From: Alkalicoccobacillus murimartini
GTDB lineage: Bacteria > Bacillota > Bacilli > Bacillales > Bacillaceae_D
DNA: 64,000 nt
Assembly (NCBI RefSeq): GCF_030813245.1
Contig: NZ_JAUSUA010000002.1
Span: forward strand, 496,001-560,000
Reading direction: 5' to 3'
Positions within the stretch are counted from its first letter, which is position 1. Each line of letters opens with the position of its first letter. The position numbers and the translations under genes were made by a program. Shown here in pieces: positions 53,337-61,930 of this stretch. The notes below the pieces were generated by a model. That model was not told the DNA's origin. It ran no database searches and was given only the letters and a program-made list of their open reading frames with translations.

Positions 53337-53780
53337 TTAATCGGTTCTCTCTTCTAATTTTAGCCTAATCTCGTGACTTCCAGTCTCTTGCCCAGCTAGC
53401 CAGAATCGATAACGGATGTAGATTTTACCACGTGGTTTCTGGATGGTTGGCCATTGAACAAGGACAACCTCTGTATCAGATTTCGTCTCCCACGATGCTT
53501 CAGGTGTCACGTAGCGACCAATGGTTGATTTTCCTGAGACAAATGTCTGCCTCATCAGGACATCCCCTTGACGGATCAGTGTCAATTCTTCTCCATCCCA
53601 CTTCATCGTCGTTTGAACCTTCTTATCGACCCCAAATGTCTCAACGAACCGAAGATAATCCTGTTCTCTCTTATGGTAAAGCTCACCTTCTGTTGAAAAT
53701 TCATATGAGTCAATCTCACCATTAAGCTCTATATTAGTTTGAAACGTTAAACGTAATGCTCGTTTTACTGGTTTATTCAT
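53337..53780 (-). CDS. ywiB: DUF1934 family protein (YwiB), lipocalin-like barrel
   Basis: This 147-residue beta-rich protein (DUF1934) occurs next to argS as ywiB does in B. subtilis. Strands such as RALRLTFQTNIELNG and KIYIRYRFWLAG give the barrel pattern; no catalytic motif is seen. The function is unknown. Confidence 0.85.
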   Translation of the reverse strand: MNKPVKRALRLTFQTNIELNGEIDSYEFSTEGELYHKREQDYLRFVETFGVDKKVQTTMKWDGEELTLIRQGDVLMRQTFVSGKSTIGRYVTPEASWETKSDTEVVLVQWPTIQKPRGKIYIRYRFWLAGQETGSHEIRLKLEERTD

Positions 53781-53855
53781 GCGTGCACACCTTTCTTCTT
53801 CTCAAGTTTAGCGAGTTTGTCCAGCACATGCAAGATACCTATTATACATTAAAAT

Positions 53856-53881
53856 GTTTAGCTTTCAGTAAAAAAGTGTAT
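53856..53881 (+). promoter_or_regulatory. Candidate sigma-B promoter of csbD
   Basis: GTTTAG, 14 bp and GTGTAT match the sigma-B consensus GTTTAA-N12/15-GGGTAT with one change in each box. It lies 33 bp before the start. csbD is a sigma-B regulon gene in B. subtilis. Confidence 0.65.
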
Positions 53882-53914
53882 ACAAGACATATAAGAAAAA
53901 AGGAGGCAACAATC

Positions 53915-54088
53915 ATGAGTAACGGAACTGGAGATAAAATTAAAGGCGCAGTAAATAAAGCAAAAGGTGAAATTAAAGATCAAGCAGGTAGCGCAACTGA
54001 CAATAAATCATTACAAGCAAAAGGTAAAAAAGATAAGGTTAAAGGGAACGTTCAAGAAGGCGTTGGAAAAGCGAAGGACGCTGAATAA
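53915..54088 (+). CDS. csbD: CsbD-family general stress protein
   Basis: The 57 residues start at ATG 53915 after AAAAGGAGG; the long upstream frame is not coding. The hydrophilic, Lys/Gly-rich sequence, starting MSNGTGDKIKGAVNKAKGE, is the typical CsbD repeat-like helix protein. It is induced by stress through sigma B in Bacillus; its molecular role is unknown. A strong terminator follows. Confidence 0.93.
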   Translation: MSNGTGDKIKGAVNKAKGEIKDQAGSATDNKSLQAKGKKDKVKGNVQEGVGKAKDAE

Positions 54089-54106
54089 ATAGGTATGATT
54101 GATGGG

Positions 54107-54135
54107 ACCGCTGCTGTAATAGCATCGGTTTTTTT
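54107..54135 (+). terminator. Terminator of csbD
   Basis: A stem, ACCG-x-TGCT / AGCA-x-CGGT, with a five-base loop is followed by T8. Confidence 0.88.
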
Positions 54136-54167
54136 GTGTGTAGGGAAGATGCTGCTTTGATATGGTG

Positions 54168-54405
54168 AGTTATCGTTTCAATTGCTTCTCTATCGCTTCA
54201 ATTCGGCGTCCTATCGTTTCATTTACCCCTCTATCGCTTCAATTCAGCATTCTATCGTTTCACTTGCTCCTCTATCGCTTCATTCCGGCGTTCTATCGTT
54301 TCAATTTCCCCTCCATCGCTTCAATTCAGCGTCCTATCGTTTCATTTGCCCCTCTATCGCTTCAATTCAGCATTCTATCGTTTCACTTGCCCTTCTATCA
54401 CTTCA
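54168..54405 (+). repeat. Short-repeat array B2 (ATCGTTTC / ATCGCTTC family)
   Basis: Twelve copies have ATCG at 54172, 54192, 54213, 54233, 54254, 54274, 54295, 54315, 54336, 54356, 54377 and a last ATCA at 54397, a mean of 20.45 bp. ATCGTTTC and ATCGCTTC alternate, giving a 41-bp dimer as in B1. It lies between the csbD terminator and the ybaK-like gene, with no NERD gene near. Confidence 0.95.
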
Positions 54406-54476
54406 CCTTTGACTTCCCCAACATCTTCGAGCATCATAAATTCATATCTATCTACAGCCAAGGAAGGTGCATACCC

Positions 54477-54953
54477 TTGAAGAAAATAAAAACGAATGCC
54501 AGCCGCCTACTCGATCAGCAGAGCATTGCCTATACAACACTCGAATATGAGACAAAGGACGGAAAGATTGATGGACTTTCGGTGGCGGAGAAAACAAATC
54601 AAGATCCTGATCAGGTGTTTAAAACGTTGGTGACGCAAGGGTCGAGCAAGCAAAATTATGTCTTTTTAGTAAGGGTAGCCGACGAACTTCATTTAAAACA
54701 TGCAGCAAAGGCTGTTCAGGAAAAACAACTTACGATGATTCCTGTAAAAGACATTCTAGCAACCACTGGCTACATCCGTGGAGGCTGCTCACCAATCGGG
54801 ATGAAGCGCCTATTCCCTACCATCATTGATGAGACTGCATTGCAACACGATGAAATCGTCATAAGCGGCGGTAAGGTTGGCATTCAACTAAAGCTGAACA
54901 TACATGATTTGATTCAACTTACCAATGCCAAAACAGCTCCTATCTCAAAATAA
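54477..54953 (+). CDS. ybaK: Cys-tRNA(Pro)/aminoacyl-tRNA deacylase, YbaK/EbsC family
   Basis: The start is TTG 54477 (LKKIKTNASRLL), 7 bp after AAGGAAGGTG, giving 158 residues. The open frame continues 105 codons upstream through the B2 array but that part is low-complexity repeat translation. YbaK domain features include the Lys in VFKTLVTQG, KHAAKAVQEKQL and the GGCSPIGMK motif. It removes mischarged Cys from tRNA(Pro) in trans. It is monocistronic, with a bidirectional terminator shared with speE. Confidence 0.92.
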   Translation: MKKIKTNASRLLDQQSIAYTTLEYETKDGKIDGLSVAEKTNQDPDQVFKTLVTQGSSKQNYVFLVRVADELHLKHAAKAVQEKQLTMIPVKDILATTGYIRGGCSPIGMKRLFPTIIDETALQHDEIVISGGKVGIQLKLNIHDLIQLTNAKTAPISK

Positions 54954-54997
54954 AAAAGCCATGCTACGTGCTGTATCAGCAGCGTAGCATGGCTTTT
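54952..54997. terminator. Bidirectional terminator between ybaK and speE
   Basis: A 12-bp stem, AGCCATGCTACG / CGTAGCATGGCT, is flanked by AAAAAA and TTTTATC, with a 14-base loop. Confidence 0.9.
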
Positions 54998-55004
54998 ATC
55001 TCAT

Positions 55005-55832
55005 TTACTTCAATAGATCGCCTACGAATTTCGGCAGAGCAAACGCTGCACGATGAATGTCTTTTGTATAATACTTAGATTCGATCTCGTGGAATCGATC
55101 TTCACTCACTTCAAGAGGATCTTGTTTCTTAGAACCAATTGTAAATGTCCAAAGGCCACTTGGGTACGTTGGGATATTTGCCGTATACACGCGTGTAATT
55201 GGAAAGATTTCTTTAATGTCCTTATACACGGTTTGAATCAGCTCCTGCTGGAACCAAGGATTATCCGTTTGTGCAACAAATACACCATCTTCTTTTAACG
55301 CTCTAGAGATACCCTCGTAGAACCCTTTCTCAAATAGCTTCACAGCTGGTCCAACTGGCTCAGTGGAGTCTACCATAATGACATCGTATTGGTTCTCAGA
55401 CTCAGCAATATGCATAAAGCCATCTGCAATTTGAACATCCACTCGCTCATCGTCCAATGCGCCTGCAATCGTAGGTAGGTATTTTTTTGAGTATTCGACG
55501 ACTTTGCCATCAATCTCAACCAGTGTAGCTTTTTCTACAGATGGATGCTTTAGGACTTCACGAATCACTCCGCCGTCTCCACCACCAACAACCAGTACTT
55601 GTTTCGGGTTAGGATGAGTGAAAAGAGGCACATGAGCCACCATTTCATGATAGACAAATTCGTCTTTTTCCGTTGTCATTACCATACCGTCTAGCACAAG
55701 CATATTTCCAAATTCCTCGGTCTCAATCATATCTAGCTGTTGAAACTCTGTTTTTTCTGTATGTAAGGTACGCTTGATTTTCGCTGTAATACCAAAGCGT
55801 TCAGTCTGTTTTTCTGTGTACCATAATTCCAT
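55005..55832 (-). CDS. speE: Spermidine synthase
   Basis: The 275 residues start at ATG 55832 ([14 protein letters not shown]) after GAGGTGATTG; a longer frame lacks an RBS. The aminopropyltransferase motifs [16 protein letters not shown] and [11 protein letters not shown] (catalytic Asp) are present. It adds an aminopropyl group from decarboxylated SAM to putrescine. It is divergent from the class A PBP gene, as in B. subtilis (ywhE-speE). Confidence 0.96.
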   Translation of the reverse strand: MELWYTEKQTERFGITAKIKRTLHTEKTEFQQLDMIETEEFGNMLVLDGMVMTTEKDEFVYHEMVAHVPLFTHPNPKQVLVVGGGDGGVIREVLKHPSVEKATLVEIDGKVVEYSKKYLPTIAGALDDERVDVQIADGFMHIAESENQYDVIMVDSTEPVGPAVKLFEKGFYEGISRALKEDGVFVAQTDNPWFQQELIQTVYKDIKEIFPITRVYTANIPTYPSGLWTFTIGSKKQDPLEVSEDRFHEIESKYYTKDIHRAAFALPKFVGDLLK

Positions 55833-55979
55833 TTCAATCACCTCATCATTTTTTGCGTGTAACAAAGCAAGTATATAGTAAAAGTGACGTTGTGCCAATT
55901 CAGTCCAATGCGATGTTTAAAATACCGCAGATCAACCCATCCTGTATGTATTAAAGACATATAGGAGGTGGGATCTACC

Positions 55980-58043
55980 ATGCAGATTAGTCTCAGTCGC
56001 AGAAAAAAAAGACGCATTCGCTTATTCCGTTTTATGCTTCGTTCCATCTTACTTGCTCTTATTCTATTTGGACTCTTTGTCCTTGGGCTCCTTTCCTATA
56101 CAAGAATGCAAGGCCCTCCCCCTATTCAAGTCTCTCAGACCACCGTTCTATATGGTTCCGATGGGGCCGTTATAGGCGAGGATCAAGGTGACCAGAATCG
56201 ATATTGGGTATCCTTTGATGAAATTTCTCCTTTTGTGAGTGACGCAACTGTTTCGATAGAAGATCGAAAGTTTTATCAGCATCTTGGATTTGATCCTGTT
56301 CGAATTGGCGGTGCGGTCATTGCCAATATTAAAGCAGGCTCTAGTGCACAGGGTGCCAGTACCATTACCCAGCAGTACGCACGAAATCTTTATCTCAATC
56401 ACGAGAAGACCTGGTCTCGTAAATGGAACGAATTGGTGTACGCCCTTCGTCTTGAAATGAATTATAGCAAGGAAGAGATTCTCGAAGGTTATCTTAATAC
56501 GGTTTATTACGGTCATGGAGCGTATGGAATTGAAGCTGCTTCAAACTATTTTTATAACAAAACATCCGCTGACCTCACTTTAGCTGAAGCTGCAATGCTA
56601 GCTGGTATTCCAAAGGGACCTAGTTATTATTCACCTATTGTTGATTTTGATCGCGCAAAATCGAGACAGGAGCTAATTTTGACCAGCATGGTAGAGAATG
56701 GGTACCTGTCAAAAGGGGAAGCAGATGCTGCCAAGGCTGAGAAGCTAGTGTTTGTCGAAGCTGAAGCTAAAACCTCTGAGATGATTGGCCCCTACTTTCA
56801 AGATGTCGTGACCAACCAATTAACTAAGCTATTGGATCTTGGTGCGGATGAGCTTGAAACAGGAGGGTATCATATCTATACGACGCTTGATCCAAAGATG
56901 CAAAAAGAAGCCGAACACTGGGTACAGCAAGAGATGCCTGATTCTGATCTACAAACATCACTCGTAGCCATTGATCCAAAAACAGGTAGTGTACGCGCCA
57001 TGGTTGGTGGTGTTAATTATGTTGAGAGCACGTACAATCGCGCGACTCAAAGCGAGCGGGAGCCCGGCTCTACGATTAAACCACTCTTATATTATGAAGC
57101 TTTGCAGCATGGCTTTACAGCGGCGTCTACCTTTATGAGTGAAAAAACAGAGTTCACCTACGACGAAGGCAGACAAACCTATTCACCGACAAATTTCAAC
57201 GATCATTATGCGGATGATTTTATAACGATGCAACAGGCCTTAGCCGTTTCAGATAATATCTTTGCCATCAAAACGCATCTTTTTATAGGGCCAGATAAGC
57301 TTGTCACACTTGCTGATACATTGGGACTTGGAACGTTTAATGATGTGCCTTCCCTCGCCCTCGGATCACAGGCAGTTAGCTTGCTTGATTTAACGAACAG
57401 TTATGTCCCTTTTGCCAATAACGGGTTATATGGGGAACCGCAATTCATTACAAAGGTAGAGGATTCCGAGGGGACTGTTTTATATGAACAAGAACCGCAA
57501 CTTCAGCCAACACTCGACCCAGCCTCCGCTTTTTTGATGACAGAAATGATGACGGGCATGTTCGACCCTGCTCTGAATGGATATACTTCCGTAACAGGAA
57601 GCTCAGTTGTGCCACTCTTGCACCGTCCAGTAGCGGGCAAATCAGGTTCAACACCTAACGACAGTTGGATGGTCGGTTTCACACCACAGCTCGTAACCGG
57701 TGTCTGGGTAGGACATGATCGCGATCAGAAACTTGATCAAAAATCTGAAGGACCGATTTCCAAAAAAATATGGGCTAACTTTACAGAGCACGCTCTTGAA
57801 GGAAAACTCAAGCTTCCATTTCACGAGCCTGAAGGAGTTGTTAAGGTAGATGTGGACCCTCAAAGCGGACTACTGGCGAATGATGCCTGCCCAGGCGGGG
57901 TACCCATGTATTTCAAAGCAGGAACCGAACCAACATCCTCATGCGCATCAGCTGAAGAGCAAGAAAAGTTAGAAGAACAGAAACAAGAGAAAGAACGATT
58001 TATAGATCGCTTCAAGAAATGGTTTGGTCAAGACGATCATTAA
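55980..58043 (+). CDS. pbpG: Class A penicillin-binding protein (PbpG/PBP2d-like), bifunctional
   Basis: The 687 residues start at ATG 55980, 10 bp after AGGAGGTG (a GTG at 55968 is within the spacing). A membrane anchor (19-41) is followed by the GT51 transglycosylase with catalytic Glu94 in EDRKFY and GASTITQQYARNLYL. The transpeptidase has SxxK in EPGSTIKP, SxN in AVSDNIF, and the third motif as KSG (GKSGSTPNDSWMVG) in place of KTG. The Gln/Glu/Lys-rich C-terminus is a short coil. The place beside speE matches pbpG (ywhE) of B. subtilis, a forespore PBP. Confidence 0.93.
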   Translation: MQISLSRRKKRRIRLFRFMLRSILLALILFGLFVLGLLSYTRMQGPPPIQVSQTTVLYGSDGAVIGEDQGDQNRYWVSFDEISPFVSDATVSIEDRKFYQHLGFDPVRIGGAVIANIKAGSSAQGASTITQQYARNLYLNHEKTWSRKWNELVYALRLEMNYSKEEILEGYLNTVYYGHGAYGIEAASNYFYNKTSADLTLAEAAMLAGIPKGPSYYSPIVDFDRAKSRQELILTSMVENGYLSKGEADAAKAEKLVFVEAEAKTSEMIGPYFQDVVTNQLTKLLDLGADELETGGYHIYTTLDPKMQKEAEHWVQQEMPDSDLQTSLVAIDPKTGSVRAMVGGVNYVESTYNRATQSEREPGSTIKPLLYYEALQHGFTAASTFMSEKTEFTYDEGRQTYSPTNFNDHYADDFITMQQALAVSDNIFAIKTHLFIGPDKLVTLADTLGLGTFNDVPSLALGSQAVSLLDLTNSYVPFANNGLYGEPQFITKVEDSEGTVLYEQEPQLQPTLDPASAFLMTEMMTGMFDPALNGYTSVTGSSVVPLLHRPVAGKSGSTPNDSWMVGFTPQLVTGVWVGHDRDQKLDQKSEGPISKKIWANFTEHALEGKLKLPFHEPEGVVKVDVDPQSGLLANDACPGGVPMYFKAGTEPTSSCASAEEQEKLEEQKQEKERFIDRFKKWFGQDDH

Positions 58044-58066
58044 GTAAAAAAGGAGAGAGCCTTCGT

Positions 58067-58258
58067 ATGAGCAAACGATCTAAAATTGCCCTGATAGTCG
58101 CTCTGACTACCACCTTTGGTCAAGTCCTTCTCTTCCTGGTCGCTTCCATCCTAACGGGGAATTGGAAGCTGATGGTATGGAGCTCATCCTTTGGCGTATT
58201 AGTTGGCATCCCCGCGTTACTCGTGGTCATGCGGCAAATCCGTCTTAAAAAAACATAA
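58067..58258 (+). CDS. Small two-span membrane protein downstream of the PBP
   Basis: The 63 residues start at ATG 58067 after AAAGGAGAG, 23 bp past the PBP stop, so it is probably cotranscribed. Two hydrophobic segments (about 7-29 and 35-55) are joined by GNWKLM, with a basic C-terminus. I do not recognise a family; no function can be assigned. Confidence 0.65.
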   Translation: MSKRSKIALIVALTTTFGQVLLFLVASILTGNWKLMVWSSSFGVLVGIPALLVVMRQIRLKKT

Positions 58259-58357
58259 CGATCCTGTATGACAAGACGATCTAGTGCATACCTATAAAGA
58301 GAAGTTCAACAAAGAACATGCTACACTATGCTTACCATATCTATAAGGAGTGACAAG

Positions 58358-60145
58358 ATGACCACGTATAAAAATAGACAAGATATCCCTGAAGAAGAGA
58401 AATGGAACTTAGAGGATCTTTATGCAGAAGAGTCTGCATGGCATAGTGACCTGAAAAAAGTAGAAACCATCGCTCAAGACCTTGCAACGTATGATGGAAA
58501 TATCCAAGATGGACAATCCCTATATGAGTTCTTAAAAAAGCAAGAAGATCTCAGCTTTATTTTTACAAAGGTATTTGCGTATGCAATGTTTAGCACGGAT
58601 ATTGATACACGGGACTCTAATGCACAATCCTTAAAAGATCGCGCTACCCAAGTCAGTGTAAAAGTTGGCTCTGCCACCTCCTTTTTTATGCCTTTTCTAT
58701 TAACTTTAGAGGAAGCTACCTTAAAGGCCTACATAGAGGACGTGAAGGAGCTAGAATACTTTGAAGAGGACCTTTGGGATTCCTTCCGCTACAAAGCACA
58801 TGTTTTAACTAAGGAAAAAGAAGAAATATTATCCGCACTTGGTGAAGCACTTTCCTCACCAGACCGAACATATGGCATGCTAAACAATGCAGATATTGTC
58901 TTTGGAAAAGTAACAAACGAAGACGGAGAAAAGGTTGAAATGACCAGAGGAATGTACTCCAAGCTGATTGAAGATGAAGACCGAAGCAAACGAGAGGAAG
59001 CGTACAAAGCGTATTACAAACCGTATGTACAGCTAAGCAATACCATCGCCTCTACCTTATCATCTGCTATTAAAAATAACGTGACGCTTTCTAAGCTTCG
59101 CAACTACGATTCAGCTCTTGGCAAATCATTATTTACAGACAATGTTCCAGCGGAGGTCTATGACAATTTAATTGCCACAGCGAAGAAAAACCTTGAACCG
59201 TACCACCGATATACTGCCTTACGTAAGGAAATTCTAGGAGTAGACGAACTAAGACAATATGACTTGAACGTATCCCTTGTAAGCGGCGCAAAAAAAGATA
59301 TCTCGTATGAAGAAGCGTATGATACCATGTTAACCGCACTCGCGCCACTTGGTGAAGAATACATTCAGACATTAAAAGAATTTAAAGAAAAACGCTATAT
59401 TGATGTGCGTGAAACCCCAGCAAAACGTTCCGGTGCTTACAACATGGGTGTGTATGGTGTCCATCCATTCGTCTTGTTGAACCATCATGATGATCTCGAT
59501 AGCTTATTCACCTTGGCACATGAAATGGGTCATGCGATGCATAGCCATTACTCAAGTAAACACCAGCCACAGATTACAGCAAGCTATACCATTTTCGTGG
59601 CAGAAGTGGCTTCAACAGTCAATGAAGTCCTATTGATTCATCATCTACTTGAACACTCGACCGACAAAGACGTTCGAAAATATCTACTTAATCATTTTAT
59701 CGATCAATTCCGTGGCACCTTCTTCACCCAAGTAATGTTCGCTGACTTTGAAAAACGCACGCATGAACTAGCTGAACAAGGCGAACCACTAAACGCCGAG
59801 CGCTTCAACGAAATTTACGAAGAGCTTTTCCGTGAATATAACGGACCAGACATCGTTTTTGATGAAGAAGTAAAATACGGATGGTCCCGCATCCCTCACT
59901 TCTACCGTCCATTTTATGTATACAAATACTCAACCGGATTCGCTTCATCCATCAAAATCGCAAAACGAATCCTGGACAAAGAAGAAGGCGCACTCGAAGA
60001 CTATCTAACCTTCCTCAAAAGTGGAAGCTCCGACTACCCGCTTGAATTATTGAAAAAAGCAGGCGTGGACCTAACCACCCCAGAGCCAATTGAATCTGCG
60101 CTGGCTTACCTAGGTGAAATTGTTACTGAATTTGAATCTCTTTAA
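58358..60145 (+). CDS. pepF: Oligoendopeptidase F (peptidase M3B)
   Basis: The 595 residues start at ATG 58358 (MTTYKNRQDIPEEEKWNLEDLY) after AAGGAG; ten upstream codons are rejected. The zinc site is LAHEMGHAMHSHYS (HExxH), with a downstream Glu in VAEVASTVNE. It is a cytoplasmic metallopeptidase that cleaves oligopeptides. It is monocistronic with its own terminator. Confidence 0.95.
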   Translation: MTTYKNRQDIPEEEKWNLEDLYAEESAWHSDLKKVETIAQDLATYDGNIQDGQSLYEFLKKQEDLSFIFTKVFAYAMFSTDIDTRDSNAQSLKDRATQVSVKVGSATSFFMPFLLTLEEATLKAYIEDVKELEYFEEDLWDSFRYKAHVLTKEKEEILSALGEALSSPDRTYGMLNNADIVFGKVTNEDGEKVEMTRGMYSKLIEDEDRSKREEAYKAYYKPYVQLSNTIASTLSSAIKNNVTLSKLRNYDSALGKSLFTDNVPAEVYDNLIATAKKNLEPYHRYTALRKEILGVDELRQYDLNVSLVSGAKKDISYEEAYDTMLTALAPLGEEYIQTLKEFKEKRYIDVRETPAKRSGAYNMGVYGVHPFVLLNHHDDLDSLFTLAHEMGHAMHSHYSSKHQPQITASYTIFVAEVASTVNEVLLIHHLLEHSTDKDVRKYLLNHFIDQFRGTFFTQVMFADFEKRTHELAEQGEPLNAERFNEIYEELFREYNGPDIVFDEEVKYGWSRIPHFYRPFYVYKYSTGFASSIKIAKRILDKEEGALEDYLTFLKSGSSDYPLELLKKAGVDLTTPEPIESALAYLGEIVTEFESL

Positions 60146-60157
60146 TTAGATCATTAG

Positions 60158-60195
60158 AAAAAGAAGTGGGCATTAGTTTGTCCTCTTCTTTTTTT
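60158..60195 (+). terminator. Terminator of pepF
   Basis: A stem, AAAAAGAAG / CTTCTTTTT, with an 17-base loop is followed by further T. Confidence 0.8.
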
Positions 60196-60239
60196 GTGTT
60201 TTGAGGGTGGGTATAGGAGGGGGTGGTGTTTGTGAGAGT

Positions 60240-60895
60240 GCTGGGATTCTTGAGTGAGTATGCCTGTTTCTCTTAGTTTGGTGCTCAGGCTCTTGGTGGA
60301 TCTTGTTTCCTCTTGATTGAGCATTGATTTCTCTTGGTAAAGTGCCTGGCTCTTGGTGAATCTTGTTTCCTCTTGATTGGGCTCTGATTCTTCTTGATAT
60401 CGTGTCCTCGCTCTTGATAAATCCTCTTTCTTCTTGATTTAGCTCTGATTCTTCTTGATATCGTTTCCTCGCTCTTGATAAATCCTCTTTCTTCTTGATT
60501 TAGCTCTGATTCTTCTTAATATCAAGCCTTGGCTCTTGATAAATCCTCTTCCCTCTTAATTGAACGTTAATTTCTCTTGGTATCACGCACTGGCTCTTGA
60601 TAGATCTTCTTTCCCCTTGATTGAGATCTAATTCCTCTTGGTATTACGCTCTGACTCTTGATCGCGTCCTCGGCCTTGGTAATTCCTCTTCTCTCTTGAA
60701 TAATGTATGATCTCTCTTGATATCTTGCCCTTGCTCTTAATGAATTTTATTTCCTCGTATTCAAGCACCTACTTCCCTTGGTATCGCTCCCTGGCTCTTG
60801 GTAATTTTTCTTATCCTCTTAATTGAGATCCGATCTGTCTTGGTATCGTACCCCAGCATTTGATCGAGACCCATCTCTTGATCAATTCTCTCCGT
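60240..60895 (+). repeat. Short-repeat array A5 (CTCTTGRT family)
   Basis: About 30 A words occur, for example with CTTG/CTTA at 60292, 60312, 60333, 60352, 60372, 60393, 60413, 60433, 60454, 60474, 60494, 60515, 60535, 60555, 60576, 60596, 60616, 60637, 60657, and on to about 60818: mean 20.2 bp. CTCTTGATAAATCCTCTT followed by TTCTTGATTTAGCTC and TTCTTGATATCG forms a 61-bp block repeated nearly exactly. It lies between the pepF terminator and the ywhD side. Confidence 0.93.
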
Positions 60896-60927
60896 AGATT
60901 CTTTGGCTTCAAATAAGATCCACACAT

Positions 60928-61044
60928 TCACTCACTTTTTATCAATTCAAACAAATAAACAAACGGATTGCCGAACAGAGGTAATAGGACAAACATTCCT
61001 ATAATTAATCCCAGGATAAATATCACGATGTTTCTACGTCTCAT
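60928..61044 (-). CDS. Possible small hydrophobic protein of 38 residues
   Basis: ATG 61044 follows GGTAGGGG and opens a 38-codon frame, MRRRNIVIFILGLIIGMF at the N-terminus and ending FELIKSE. It has three basic residues, one membrane span and an acidic-basic tail. The pattern and RBS support a real small membrane protein, but there is no homologue I can name. It lies downstream of ywhD, past that gene's terminator. Confidence 0.5.
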   Translation of the reverse strand: MRRRNIVIFILGLIIGMFVLLPLFGNPFVYLFELIKSE

Positions 61045-61085
61045 ATGAACCCCTACCTTTTTCAACGCTTTCTCAGTAAAATATG

Positions 61086-61115
61086 AAAAAAGAGCAGACA
61101 CTTGGTCAGCTCTCT
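61086..61115 (-). terminator. Terminator of ywhD
   Basis: A stem, AGAGC-x-GAC / GTC-x-GCTCT, with loop CAAGT is followed on the minus strand by TTTTTT. It lies 12 bp past the ywhD stop. Confidence 0.82.
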
Positions 61116-61126
61116 CTACATTCCAT

Positions 61127-61654
61127 TTAATCCTTACTCAATGATTCATGCAGCTCTTTCTCTGAATGATTCCACATATCTTCATTATGCTTTTTCAAAA
61201 ATTCCGCAAGCAACGTGCGTGATTTTTTCTCCATATCATCCACTAATATCTTGCCTTTTAACGATTTATCCATCTTATTCACATGCTCGGGCATACTTTT
61301 GTATCCTCGTCTGATTTCTGTATCAACAAGCATCTCGCATCCAGCTACTCCACCATAATACGGCTTACCTTCCTTGCTTAAAATAGTGACCCATACTAAC
61401 CAGTACAGTTTTCCGTTAGGCACTTTATCCTTTTCTTTTAGAAACTTAATTCTCTTCTCAACAGCGGAGCGTGCGTGAAGTGCTCCAAGATCCACAAATA
61501 CCTCTTCATCATCCGGACTTACAAATACCGGAGTCATATTATCAAGGTTCAACGTACCTGCGCCATACCCACCATGACCATCTGTTGAATCTCCACTTAA
61601 AATCGTGAAGCCATCTGTTTTTTTCTTGAGGTTCTTATTGTTTAGTAAATCCAT
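61127..61654 (-). CDS. ywhD: YwhD family protein
   Basis: The 175-residue protein begins MDLLNNKNLKKKTDGFTIL and contains STDGHGGYGAGTLNLDNMTPVFV, the conserved start of the YwhD family (172 residues in B. subtilis). It has an acidic middle part, and a Lys/Glu-rich C-terminus. The function is unknown. In B. subtilis ywhD lies beside the PBP-speE pair, as here. Confidence 0.88.
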   Translation of the reverse strand: MDLLNNKNLKKKTDGFTILSGDSTDGHGGYGAGTLNLDNMTPVFVSPDDEEVFVDLGALHARSAVEKRIKFLKEKDKVPNGKLYWLVWVTILSKEGKPYYGGVAGCEMLVDTEIRRGYKSMPEHVNKMDKSLKGKILVDDMEKKSRTLLAEFLKKHNEDMWNHSEKELHESLSKD

Positions 61655-61860
61655 TAGCCGAACTCCCTTTCAAGATCATTCGTTTTGTAACAATAGTTTA
61701 ACACATTGGCTTGGTTCGTTCCTATTCTCGGGCACAGGCAAATTCCGACACATTTCTCCGCCTACCGACAGGAGCATACAGTAGTTATCAGCATTATATA
61801 GCAGGATTCAGCCGTTAGAATAGGATAATATAAAATATTTATAAAATATGAAAATATAAG

Positions 61861-61889
61861 TGGATATTCAGAGACTTAAGGACTATAAT
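61861..61889 (+). promoter_or_regulatory. Candidate sigma-A promoter of the surface protein-sortase operon
   Basis: TGGATA, 17 bp and a perfect TATAAT end 41 bp before the ATG. The -35 matches the consensus at four of six positions. Confidence 0.5.
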
Positions 61890-61930
61890 CATTTCAGCAG
61901 TATACAATATATTTCCTTAGGAGGAAAAAC

